Source: Candidatus Methanoperedens sp. BLZ2
Lineage (GTDB): Archaea; Halobacteriota; Methanosarcinia; Methanosarcinales; Methanoperedenaceae
NCBI RefSeq assembly: GCF_002487355.1
Contig: NZ_NTMG01000082.1
Coordinates: 1 to 64,000 of the forward strand
Direction of reading: 5' to 3'
DNA length: 64,000 bases
In this document: in pieces, positions 25,751 through 33,163 of the stretch
How the letters are laid out: every line of letters begins with the position of its first letter
How positions within the stretch are numbered: position 1 is the stretch's first letter
Program-made: the position numbers and the translations under genes
Notes under the pieces: generated by a model
Databases searched by the model: none
What the model was told of the DNA's origin: nothing
The model's input: only the letters and a program-made list of their open reading frames with translations

Positions 25751-26272
25751 TCATTTGCAAAAAATTGCACGTTCCATCTTATTCCGCTCAACAATATCAT
25801 AAAAGACAAGAGTTATGCCCATTATATTATTCTCATCATCAAGAACAGGAAGGCCAATTATATCAACCGGGATATTTGCACCATTTCTGTTAACGAGAGT
25901 GGTTTGTTCGGAAAGACCAAAAAATGTGCCCTCCCGTATAACTTTTATCACAGGGTCTTCGGCAATTTCACCTGTTTTTTCATTGATTATATTAAAAATC
26001 TCTTTCAGCGGTTTTCCGACTGCATCTACCTTGCTCCACCCGGTTAAAGCCTCAGCAAATGGATTTATAAGTTTTATAAATCCTTTTTCATCAATTGCAA
26101 TGACAGCATCTCCTATGTTATTTATTATGGCTGCCTGCCATTTTTCGCTTTCTTTTAATTTTCTTTCCATATTGGATTTATAAGAATCCATATCAATTGC
26201 GGCATGCAATTCTCCATCTATTGTATCATCAAAATAAGACTTTTTCATCCACAATAAGTTAGTTTCTACCAT
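25751..26272 (-). CDS. Stand-alone PAS-domain protein
   Basis: A 173-aa protein with one PAS domain (about residues 50-165: WQAAIINNIGDAVIAIDEKGFIKLINPFAEALTGW, then VDIIGLPVLDDENNIMGITLVFYDI). There is no kinase or DNA-binding domain after it. An N-terminal helix (about 25-50) leads into the PAS fold. It likely senses a small ligand or redox state and acts through a partner. The start at 26272 avoids a hydrophobic upstream extension that would overlap the promoter. Its stop overlaps a possible uppP ATG. Confidence 0.82.
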   Translation of the reverse strand: MVETNLLWMKKSYFDDTIDGELHAAIDMDSYKSNMERKLKESEKWQAAIINNIGDAVIAIDEKGFIKLINPFAEALTGWSKVDAVGKPLKEIFNIINEKTGEIAEDPVIKVIREGTFFGLSEQTTLVNRNGANIPVDIIGLPVLDDENNIMGITLVFYDIVERNKMERAIFCK

Positions 26273-26345
26273 AACAATTAACCTTTTTTCAAAATGAATA
26301 CAAATAGTATATAAAAATATCATTAAATATTTGATGCATATACAT

Positions 26346-26364
26346 TATATAATCTATATAGATT
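26346..26364 (-). promoter_or_regulatory. Palindromic TATA element upstream of the PAS-uppP operon
   Basis: The same 19 bases as at 24821-24839, with the palindrome at 26351-26364. It lies about 75 bases from the PAS ATG. Confidence 0.65.
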
Positions 26365-26466
26365 GGATTTATCGCATCATAGAATTCTCCTTGTAGAAAA
26401 ATACTTTTTGTAATACCGGAACAGAAGTAGCCAAGTTAATCTTTTCTGCACTTCTATTGAAATATG

Positions 26467-26489
26467 CCGCCGGGAAAAGCTTCCGGCGG
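26467..26489 (-). terminator. GC-rich hairpin after the alkaline phosphatase gene
   Basis: CCGCCGG (26467-26473) pairs with CCGGCGG (26483-26489) around a 9-base loop. It lies 19-41 bases beyond the alkaline phosphatase stop in the minus direction and before the PAS promoter, so it likely terminates that gene. Confidence 0.55.
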
Positions 26490-26507
26490 TTTATACCTCA
26501 ACACATA

Positions 26508-27716
26508 TTATTGTTCTAAAGCTTTTATCATTACCCCATAAAGGTCTGTATTTTCAACAGCCCTGCCTAATGCTTTGCTGCCCGGCCCCTGGCTCCAGAT
26601 AATAGTATCTACGCCGGTATGCTCATCGCTTGTCCAACCGGCTGTTACAGATTCACCGGCCCTGAGAAGTCTGTCCGGCCCATTTACGGCAAAACCGCCT
26701 GTCTCATGGTCAGGAACAATAATGAGCAGAGTATGTTCTTTTCGTTTCGGACTTGCGTTAGTCCAATCCAGAACTACCTTTACAGACTCATCAAAAGCTA
26801 AGGTTTCACCCATCTGGTACTTCAAATCATTAGCATGATTAGCCCAGTCAATCTGGGAGCCTTCGACCATAAGGAAGAAACCATCCCTGTCCTTTTCAAG
26901 GATATTCAGGGCGGCAGACGTCATTTCCGGCAATCTCGGTTCCGTTGTCCCGGATATGCGAAGATATTCGGGGGTCATGCTGCTGTTGTTGAAAAGCCCC
27001 AGCAGTTTCACCGTTCCGTTTGCTACAGCAGAGTCCATTCCCGCTCTGGTATAGACCGATTGATAACCTTTTTGTTCAGCTTCGGCGATAAAGTTTCCAG
27101 AAGTACCGCAGGTATCCGGCTTTGTTGAATTGAATTTTACAACTCCTCCGCCCAGCATCAAATCAACGCCAGTTATCTCGATATATTGCCTGGCTATTTC
27201 ATTCTCGCAGTTTCGGGACTTAACATGCGCCCCAAATACAGCCGGAGTAGCGTGGGTAATTGTGGAAGTAGCCACAAGACCTGTAGCTTTACCTTCTGCT
27301 TTAGCCATTTCCAGAATGCTGGGATTATAGGGGCGGCCATCGACGTGATAACAGATTTCACCGTTATTGAATTTCTCACCGCATGCCCAGGCTGATCCAG
27401 CGGCGGCAGAATCGGTTATGATGCTGTTGGCCGAATAGGTTCTCTGGTATCCGATGTTCTCCAGCGTTTCAAGATAAAGGGGAGCCTCATCAGGTCCGTT
27501 CTTATATATCCTGGCTGCTGTCACATCCGCCAGACCCATACCATCAGGCACCATGAGTATGATATTTTTGACTTCTTTATGGTTCTCTTGGTAGTTTTCA
27601 GATTCCGATAACTCATTATTTATATTCGCATTGGATGGCACAAATATAACTGCCATCACATTCGGTAATGCCAGCAGTAGTGCACAAATTCCAATTAATT
27701 TAATATTTTTATTCAT
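26508..27716 (-). CDS. phoA: Secreted alkaline phosphatase (PhoA family)
   Basis: A 402-aa exported alkaline phosphatase. A signal peptide (about 1-21) is followed by the first metal aspartate in LMVPDGMG, the nucleophile serine in TDSAAAGSAWACG, and the late metal ligands in EGSQIDWANHAND, VPDHETGG and DEHTGVDT. The length is near the bacterial PhoA norm. It frees phosphate from organic esters outside the cell for Pst uptake. The ATG at 27716 follows ggaggaat; the extra upstream residues from 27773 do not look like a signal peptide. An AATCTATATAG promoter element lies about 90 bases upstream. Confidence 0.93.
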   Translation of the reverse strand: MNKNIKLIGICALLLALPNVMAVIFVPSNANINNELSESENYQENHKEVKNIILMVPDGMGLADVTAARIYKNGPDEAPLYLETLENIGYQRTYSANSIITDSAAAGSAWACGEKFNNGEICYHVDGRPYNPSILEMAKAEGKATGLVATSTITHATPAVFGAHVKSRNCENEIARQYIEITGVDLMLGGGVVKFNSTKPDTCGTSGNFIAEAEQKGYQSVYTRAGMDSAVANGTVKLLGLFNNSSMTPEYLRISGTTEPRLPEMTSAALNILEKDRDGFFLMVEGSQIDWANHANDLKYQMGETLAFDESVKVVLDWTNASPKRKEHTLLIIVPDHETGGFAVNGPDRLLRAGESVTAGWTSDEHTGVDTIIWSQGPGSKALGRAVENTDLYGVMIKALEQ

Positions 27717-27802
27717 TATTCCTCCTTCCTTAAGTGATACAAAATCAATGATTTTGCTATCGGAGATATTCATATTATAAAGTTTATATAATTAATCAAA
27801 AT

Positions 27803-27815
27803 AATCTATATAGTT
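27803..27815 (-). promoter_or_regulatory. AATCTATATAG promoter element upstream of alkaline phosphatase
   Basis: AATCTATATAGTT matches one arm and the core of the palindromic elements at 24826 and 26351. A further aaaaatcag string lies 14 bases on, recalling the end of the 34-bp elements. Weaker match than copies A-C. Confidence 0.45.
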
Positions 27816-27833
27816 CTCTATAATTATGAAAAA

Positions 27834-28238
27834 TCAGAACTCTTCCTGTATCTTTGACTTTATTTCGTCCCTGACCTTCCTGAATGCAGAAAGTATCTCA
27901 TCTTCAGACCCTTTTGCCTCTGCCGGGTCATTAAAGCTCCAGTGCAAATGACGGGCTTTACCGGGGAAAACAGGACAGGTCTCCCTGGCAGCATCGCATG
28001 TGGTTATTACGAAATCAAATTTTGTCCCCTGGAACTCCTGCACCGATTTTGACCTGTGCCCTGAAATATCAATGCCAATTTCCGCCATGACTTTTATTGC
28101 CGCTGGATTTACAGCCGAGGGTCTTGTTCCTGCACTGGAAACCTCAAACTCATCGCCCATGAGATGCCGCAAGATCCCTTCTGCCATCTGGGAACGGCAG
28201 GAATTTTTCGTGCAGAGAAATAACACTTTTTTCTTCAT
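27834..28238 (-). CDS. arsC: Arsenate reductase / low-molecular-weight phosphatase (ArsC)
   Basis: A 134-aa protein of the low-molecular-weight tyrosine-phosphatase fold. The catalytic loop is [15 protein letters not shown] and the arsenate-reductase-type cysteine pair is in [27 protein letters not shown] carries the general-acid aspartate. It is the thioredoxin-coupled ArsC type that turns arsenate into arsenite. Arsenate enters through Pst-type phosphate uptake, so placement in a phosphate locus makes sense. The start at 28238 is the first ATG; a TTG lies three codons upstream. Confidence 0.88.
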   Translation of the reverse strand: MKKKVLFLCTKNSCRSQMAEGILRHLMGDEFEVSSAGTRPSAVNPAAIKVMAEIGIDISGHRSKSVQEFQGTKFDFVITTCDAARETCPVFPGKARHLHWSFNDPAEAKGSEDEILSAFRKVRDEIKSKIQEEF

Positions 28239-28296
28239 TGTCCTCAAGGTATGTTTTAATTGTAGCTTAAATTTAATATCTTATCGAACTTGCTCT

Positions 28297-28320
28297 TATA
28301 GAGTTCTATTGTCTATTTTT
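28297..28320. repeat. 24-bp direct repeat, copy 1
   Basis: TATAGAGTTCTAT, T, GTCTATTTTT. It matches 28515-28538 at 22 of 24 positions and lies upstream of arsC on the minus strand. The two copies border a GC-rich, hairpin-forming segment. Confidence 0.55.
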
Positions 28321-28329
28321 ATTTCTCGG

Positions 28330-28425
28330 AACATGAAACCAGTACCCCCACTCTCCCCTGCATGAGGGCATGTTTCAAGGCGACAGAAGCCCTTACTTCG
28401 GTAAGAGGATGATGAACTAAGGACT
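28330..28425 (+). mobile_element. Possible IS200/IS605-type right-end remnant
   Basis: The segment contains CAGAAGCC, then the perfect UUCG-type hairpin CTTAC-TTCG-GTAAG (28392-28405), then aggatgatgaac. A GAAGCC-plus-hairpin stretch is typical of the right end (omega-RNA region) just after archaeal tnpB genes. No tnpB lies upstream, so at most this is a stranded end or a non-autonomous relic. The assignment rests on pattern similarity alone. Confidence 0.35.
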
Positions 28426-28514
28426 TCATTTTCCGAGTTTTTTGGCGGCAAGTGTGTGAGCCACCATAGTTACTTTAAGATTATAGACTATTTCAAGATA
28501 ATCATCATAAACTA

Positions 28515-28538
28515 TATAGAGTCCTATAGTCTATTTTT
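28515..28538. repeat. 24-bp direct repeat, copy 2
   Basis: TATAGAGTCCTAT, A, GTCTATTTTT, the second copy of the element at 28297-28320. It lies at the other side of the hairpin segment and just before a second structured stretch. Confidence 0.55.
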
Positions 28539-28549
28539 TTTTCTTTCAT

Positions 28550-28720
28550 GAAATAACAAAATGCAGGCTCAAAAAAACATGCTCGCAATCGAACAGGCCA
28601 GGTATAAGCAAGTGTCTTAGCCGCGCTCCTTTCCTGGGTTCCCAGGCTTACCCGGCGGATAAACGGGTTCCACTTTCGGAAAGGTTCTGAATAAGGTATG
28701 ATTTTTAGAAGAATTAACAT
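28550..28720. other. GC-rich structured intergenic segment
   Basis: About 170 bases without a convincing gene. It holds the perfect palindrome CCTGGG-TT-CCCAGG (28633-28646) and the stem ACCCG/CGGGT (28650-28668), in contrast to the AT-rich promoters around it. It could be a small RNA gene or an insertion-element remnant. The minus-strand reading frame through it is compositionally unlike its neighbours. Confidence 0.4.
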
Positions 28721-28728
28721 AATATTAT

Positions 28729-29727
28729 CTATGTACTTTTAGAGAAGTCAATGGCTAACTCTGCGACATTTGCAGCATAATCCCCTATTCTTTTCACGCT
28801 GTCAGCTATGAGACCTAAAGACATGACAGCATCAGGATTTAGAGTTGCTGCCGGATGTCTGGTTCTGCGCAACTCTTCGCCTATTTTTTTATGTTCTTCA
28901 ATAACCCGGTTCGCAAGTTCTACGTTGCATTTTGTGAAGGAACCAACTGAATCATTGACAAGTTTATAAGAGATGATACCGATTTTAATGATATCATCGA
29001 GCATAGTATTGGGGATTTTTTCGCCAGATTCCATTATTATGCCAGCAATCTTACTTGCATGGTCTGATATGCGCTCTAACTGGTCGCTTGCCAGCCTGTA
29101 ATAGAATGCACCTGTCAATCCCAGTTCACTTTTTTCAGATATCCTTGAATGTAGCAGGATATCCATGAACTGTTTTGATATCAATAGATTGAGGCGGTCT
29201 ATCTCATCGTCCTGCTTTACCACTTCAGAAGCGAGGGAAACATCCTTTGTATTCATTGCTTTAAAGGTGTTGTCAAGCATCCACTGCACTTTTATATGCA
29301 TGCGCCGAAAACTCATATCGATAGGCATATCTCCCGGATTCGAGATATCCTGAATAACCACCTTTTCGTTTGTTTCTTCGATAATCTCAATACCTATCAA
29401 TTTTTTTACTATGGCTGTTATATCTTTTCTCTGCTCCATTGTGATATTTTTCGCTTTAAGTTCGATCACACGATACCCTGCAACGTAGGTGGCTATTATA
29501 TCTCTAATTAGGGGATCGCCTCCACTTCCATCTATAGTTAAGGTCTTTGTGCCATGAGACGCAAAACCGCCATTTGTAGTTAAAAGAAGACTACCGTCCT
29601 CCTGGGGATGCATGTGAACAAGTGAACCGGAGGTTATTCCGGCATTGACAGCCCACTTCTTGGGAAGAGAAACAACGAATGTTGATTTGCCCGTTATCTG
29701 GACTTTTCTTATTTCTGCATTGATCAT
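28729..29727 (-). CDS. AbrB-PhoU phosphate regulator (first of divergent pair)
   Basis: A 332-aa fusion. Residues about 4-50 are an AbrB/SpoVT-type DNA-binding fold (EIRKVQITGKSTFVVSLPKKWAVNAGITSGSLVHM). Residues about 120-330 are PhoU-like helices with the metal patterns KQDDEIDRLNLLISKQF and SDQLERISDHASKIAG, and a second set ADSVKRIGDYAANVAELA. This design, common in archaea, could read the state of the phosphate transporter and bind DNA directly. It lies behind element copy I and opposite a paralogue; both are good candidates for the regulator of the 34-bp elements, which is an inference. Confidence 0.88.
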   Translation of the reverse strand: MINAEIRKVQITGKSTFVVSLPKKWAVNAGITSGSLVHMHPQEDGSLLLTTNGGFASHGTKTLTIDGSGGDPLIRDIIATYVAGYRVIELKAKNITMEQRKDITAIVKKLIGIEIIEETNEKVVIQDISNPGDMPIDMSFRRMHIKVQWMLDNTFKAMNTKDVSLASEVVKQDDEIDRLNLLISKQFMDILLHSRISEKSELGLTGAFYYRLASDQLERISDHASKIAGIIMESGEKIPNTMLDDIIKIGIISYKLVNDSVGSFTKCNVELANRVIEEHKKIGEELRRTRHPAATLNPDAVMSLGLIADSVKRIGDYAANVAELAIDFSKST

Positions 29728-29770
29728 TTTAATTATATTTCTTGAGGTTAGTAGATACTATATACTTTTT

Positions 29771-29804
29771 CCCAAGAATATATATACTATATATAAAATC
29801 AGTA
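29771..29804 (-). promoter_or_regulatory. 34-bp Pho-type promoter element, copy I
   Basis: Plus-strand sequence CCCAAGAATATATA, 10 variable bases, AAAATCAGTA. Nearly identical to the pstS copy, including flanking bases. It lies 44 bases from the ATG of the minus-strand AbrB-PhoU gene. Confidence 0.75.
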
Positions 29805-29807
29805 TTG

Positions 29808-29930
29808 ATGTACTCGCTTGACGATTCTGATTCTTTTGACCGCGAAGGGCTGAGGATAAATACAGGATTTTACGCGATGGAAATCTCCATAAGGTATATA
29901 TTTCATTTCAAGAATCTATATATATTATAA
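29808..29930 (+). CDS. Possible 40-aa ORF between two Pho elements
   Basis: ATG at 29808 encodes 40 residues (MYSLDDSDSFDREGL to KNLYIL), fitting neatly between copies I and J of the promoter element but ending inside copy J. The first 30 residues look coding; there is no ribosome site. It may be chance. Confidence 0.25.
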   Translation: MYSLDDSDSFDREGLRINTGFYAMEISIRYIFHFKNLYIL

Positions 29931-29940
29931 AACATCAGTA
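29907..29940. promoter_or_regulatory. 34-bp Pho-type promoter element, copy J
   Basis: Plus-strand sequence TTCAAGAATCTATA, 10 variable bases, AAACATCAGTA at the end. It is the only copy next to a plus-strand gene (AbrB-PhoU at 29954), only 13 bases from its ATG, yet has the same strand orientation as the other four. It may serve both genes of the divergent pair. Confidence 0.65.
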
Positions 29941-29953
29941 GAGTAATGATAAT

Positions 29954-30955
29954 ATGGAAGCACGGAAAGTTTACGTAAGCGGCGGCTCTACATATGTAAT
30001 TTCGCTGCCAAAAAAATGGGTTAAGAAGACTAACCTGAAGCCGGGAGACTCTCTGATGGTCACAGAACATGGCAGTTCTTTGCTGATCGGGACAAGTGCA
30101 ATTGAAAAAGAGTCACAAACTAAGGAGATTAAAATCTCACAAATAACATCAAGCGAAGCTCTTGAGCGTATATTAATTGCTTTTTATCTGGTGGGTTATG
30201 ATACAATTAAAATAAAAGTGGACCGGAAGGATCACCTTGCATACAGGGAGATTATACGGAACATTATGGACTATTTGATAGGTGTCGAGATAGTCGAAGA
30301 TACTAACGAAGCAATGACGCTTGAGATAATGCTGGATTATAAACGTATGAGTACCATGCAGATACTCCAGCGAATGTTCTCCATAGATAGGTCGATGCTT
30401 CTTGATCTTGGCAAGGCTTTAAAAAACATGGATATCGGACTGGCAAAAGATATAATAGCAAGAGAGAAAGAAATTGACAGGCTCTATTTTTTAGTTGTCA
30501 GGCAGCTTAAGAGCGCTGTAGAATATCAGCAGATAGCGGAAAAACTCGGGATAAAATCTCAAAGGGATTGCCTTGGGTACAGGATTGTAGTAAAGGTTCT
30601 TGAAAGAATTGCGGACCATATTGAAAACATCGCAAAAAGTTACATCCGGTTATTTGAGATTCAAAAAGAAGCGCAACTGGACGAATTTATAGATATCACA
30701 AAGGATATAGTTGCAACTTTCGAAAAATCTGTTCAGGCATTATTTACAAGAAATGGTGAAATGGCTGAAATAGTTTTTTATGAACTGAAGAAGGTTGAGA
30801 AATCCCATTCCGATATTTCAAAAAGATTGTTCGAGATAGAAGATATTCAATCTGCTATTTTAGAAAAAACGATGCTTGATAGCTTTGGGAGAATAGCGAG
30901 CTATAGCGGAGATATTGCAGAGGTAGCTATCAATATGTCAACTGAAGTATCTTGA
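29954..30955 (+). CDS. AbrB-PhoU phosphate regulator (second of divergent pair)
   Basis: A 333-aa fusion, paralogous to the minus-strand neighbour. The AbrB-type start is ARKVYVSGGSTYVISLPKKWVKKTNLKPGDSLMV; PhoU-like helices follow with AREKEIDRLYFLVVRQL, VVKVLERIADHIENIAKSY and LDSFGRIASYSGDIAEVAIN. The metal-binding aspartates are fewer in the last repeat than in true PhoU. Divergent transcription from a shared 226-base region with two promoter elements suggests auto- and cross-regulation; this is inferred. Confidence 0.88.
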   Translation: MEARKVYVSGGSTYVISLPKKWVKKTNLKPGDSLMVTEHGSSLLIGTSAIEKESQTKEIKISQITSSEALERILIAFYLVGYDTIKIKVDRKDHLAYREIIRNIMDYLIGVEIVEDTNEAMTLEIMLDYKRMSTMQILQRMFSIDRSMLLDLGKALKNMDIGLAKDIIAREKEIDRLYFLVVRQLKSAVEYQQIAEKLGIKSQRDCLGYRIVVKVLERIADHIENIAKSYIRLFEIQKEAQLDEFIDITKDIVATFEKSVQALFTRNGEMAEIVFYELKKVEKSHSDISKRLFEIEDIQSAILEKTMLDSFGRIASYSGDIAEVAINMSTEVS

Positions 30956-31016
30956 ATCTCTACCCAATCCTTATATAGAATTTAACCCAATATTTATTAA
31001 GTACTTGGTGGTCAAA

Positions 31017-32501
31017 ATGATAATCGTTCCTTCTCATATACCAAACCTCGATGAAATACTTGAAGGAGGCTTCAACAGGCCTTCAATTGTGCTTGTAGCA
31101 GGCGCGGCAGGTAGCGGAAAAACAACATTTGCAGCCCAATCCCTGTTCAATGCAGCAAAAGCAGGCGATACCTGTCTTTTCATTTCTACCATATCCGAAC
31201 CTCCGGCAATGATAAACAATTATATGTCGCGATTTTCTTTCTTTGACCGGGAACTCTATGAAACAAATAAAATGAATATGATCAGTATAAGTGAATCTCT
31301 ATTAAAAAAGGGCCATGATGCTGTTTTAGAATTCATAAATCAGAAAATATCGATAATTAAACCTTCAAGGATAGTCATAGATCCCCTGACTGTACTTGGT
31401 GATATTCTCAAATCATTTGAGGACAGACTTGTTAGTGATGATGAGCGAAGAGGATTCTACTTTGACCTTTTCACTTCCATGAAAAGCTGGAACACACTTG
31501 TGATAATCACGGGTGAATTCGTTTTGGAAGACCTGCGCAAAAGTGTTGTTGGATATCTTGCGGACGGGATAATATTATTATCCGAGGAAACGATCGGCAT
31601 GAGAGTCGAAAGAAATCTTCGCATATTGAAAATGAGGGGGCAAAAATACACGTCGGGGAAGCATTCCTTTAAGATGGGGGATAACGGAATAACAGTATTT
31701 CCGCGCCTTTTGCCCAAACAAATGGAAGAAATACCTGCATCAACTGTAAAGATAAGCACAGGGATTCCGGGCCTTGATAAAATGCTGGAAGGCGGAATCC
31801 TGGATGATGATGTCATATTGGTATCCGGAACAACAGGGACAGGAAAAACAACATTCGGCCTTCATTTTATTTCTGACGGATTAAAACGGGGAGAAAATGC
31901 ATTGATAATTTCCCTTGAAGAGAGGCCTTCCAAACTCATCCGGAATGCAAAGACTTTTGGTATAGAGCTTCAACCTTTTTTAGAGAAAAAAATGCTTGAA
32001 GTTATCTTTATCTCTCCTATCATGTTCAGCCCGGATGAAGAGGCATTGAAGATAGAAAAGATCATTAAAGAAAAAGATATTAAACGCATATTTTTCGATG
32101 GTATTGAAAACCTTGAGGCTTCGATCCCTGATAATCTGGAACGTAAGAACTATTTGACAGTCCTTCTTAATCTTTTTTCGTCCATGGGGGTGACGACATT
32201 TATTACAAGTGAAATATCTGAACTATTCGGAACAGTAAAACTGACCCATGAGGCTCTTTCAGGTGCTGTAGATATAATTATTCTTCTCAAGCATGTAGAG
32301 ATCGAAGGAAAAATTCATGGGGTCCTGAGCGTTCTGAAATCCCGTGGAATTGAACATGACACGGAAATAAAAGAATTTGAGATCACACACCACGGAATAA
32401 ATGTTATGACCTCGATGAGAGGTTATGAAAGCGTCCTTAGCGGAAGTGCACGCAAAACCCCCGCAGATATATTCAGGGAAACATTTGGTGAAAGACATTG
32501 A
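31017..32501 (+). CDS. Tandem KaiC-like/RecA ATPase
   Basis: A 494-aa protein made of two KaiC/RadA-type ATPase domains. Walker A motifs are GAAGSGKTTF (about 29) and GTTGTGKTTF (about 273). Each domain opens with the KaiC-type 'goal' phrase: IPNLDEILEGGF and IPGLDKMLEGGI. Walker B-like strands are SRIVIDPL and KRIFFDGIE. Archaeal KaiC-like proteins act in signalling and motility rather than circadian timing. The ATG at 31017 is chosen since ggtggt lies just before it; the TTG at 31005 would overlap that site. It heads a cluster with two small membrane proteins, a histidine kinase and a receiver. Confidence 0.88.
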   Translation: MIIVPSHIPNLDEILEGGFNRPSIVLVAGAAGSGKTTFAAQSLFNAAKAGDTCLFISTISEPPAMINNYMSRFSFFDRELYETNKMNMISISESLLKKGHDAVLEFINQKISIIKPSRIVIDPLTVLGDILKSFEDRLVSDDERRGFYFDLFTSMKSWNTLVIITGEFVLEDLRKSVVGYLADGIILLSEETIGMRVERNLRILKMRGQKYTSGKHSFKMGDNGITVFPRLLPKQMEEIPASTVKISTGIPGLDKMLEGGILDDDVILVSGTTGTGKTTFGLHFISDGLKRGENALIISLEERPSKLIRNAKTFGIELQPFLEKKMLEVIFISPIMFSPDEEALKIEKIIKEKDIKRIFFDGIENLEASIPDNLERKNYLTVLLNLFSSMGVTTFITSEISELFGTVKLTHEALSGAVDIIILLKHVEIEGKIHGVLSVLKSRGIEHDTEIKEFEITHHGINVMTSMRGYESVLSGSARKTPADIFRETFGERH

Positions 32502-32785
32502 TAATCAATGAAACGTTCTATTTTATATTGGTCATTATTTTGGGAATAACTTATGCGATCCTTATGAGTTTGCCTTTTAGCATAGCTTTTTTTTATCAGA
32601 AAGTCTTTAATAAAAATGCTCTTCCATATTTTTTTGTAATAGCCGGACTATTTTATATCATATATTTTTTTATTTATTACATGGATATATTCAGTGACAT
32701 CGGAAGCGGGTTTTTTGCCGCCGGAGGGATCGTGCTTGCTGCTGCAAGTATCAGGCTTTATTTACTGATGACGGGAGGGGATTAA
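32498..32785 (+). CDS. Small three-helix membrane protein
   Basis: A 95-aa hydrophobic protein with three helices (about 6-30, 42-62 and 68-90). Its TTG start overlaps the TGA of the KaiC-like gene (TTGA), indicating coupled translation. No motif recognised. The conserved position between a KaiC-like ATPase and a sensor kinase suggests a membrane partner in signalling. Confidence 0.7.
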   Translation: MIINETFYFILVIILGITYAILMSLPFSIAFFYQKVFNKNALPYFFVIAGLFYIIYFFIYYMDIFSDIGSGFFAAGGIVLAAASIRLYLLMTGGD

Positions 32786-32786
32786 T

Positions 32787-33146
32787 ATTATACTTGAACT
32801 TGAATTTTTATTACAATCGGCTGGCACGATCGGCATAGTAATTTTCTATATTGTTATTGCAAAACTCAGTGCCATGATGGGCAAGGGATTGAGGCTTCCA
32901 TCACATAATCGATGGTATTACGCTGCATGCATAATGACTTTATTGACAATTCCAATTCATTCATATTTGCACCAGATATATGAAAACCCGCATTCGATGG
33001 AATCTGTTCTCGATTTAGAAGGGCTGTATATATCTTTTCTTATTATGAGTAATGTTATCGTTATTATTGCATCCTCTAAATACTGGTGGTGGCTAAAAGA
33101 TGAATTGCTTAAACAGTGGAGGTTAAAAAAACGCTCAGGTTTATGA
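32787..33146 (+). CDS. Small membrane protein with a probable ATT start codon
   Basis: About 119 aa with three helices. The first ATG in frame (32874) would cut off a clean N-terminal helix (LELEFLLQSAGTIGIVIFYIVIAKLSAMM) encoded just upstream. No ATG, GTG or TTG exists between the in-frame stop at 32769 and there. A strong site, ggagggg (32774-32780), lies six bases before ATT at 32787, so ATT is the likely start. A basic tail (KQWRLKKRSGL) ends the protein. Family unknown; encoded two bases after the previous gene. Confidence 0.65.
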   Translation: MILELEFLLQSAGTIGIVIFYIVIAKLSAMMGKGLRLPSHNRWYYAACIMTLLTIPIHSYLHQIYENPHSMESVLDLEGLYISFLIMSNVIVIIASSKYWWWLKDELLKQWRLKKRSGL

Positions 33147-33163
33147 AATAATTATAAATAAAT

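Noticed and set aside
28505-28720. 71-codon minus-strand ORF in the structured intergenic segment
   Set aside because: It spans palindromes, has unusual composition (many Arg, Cys, Trp with no domain) and no ribosome site; more likely structured RNA or element debris than a protein.
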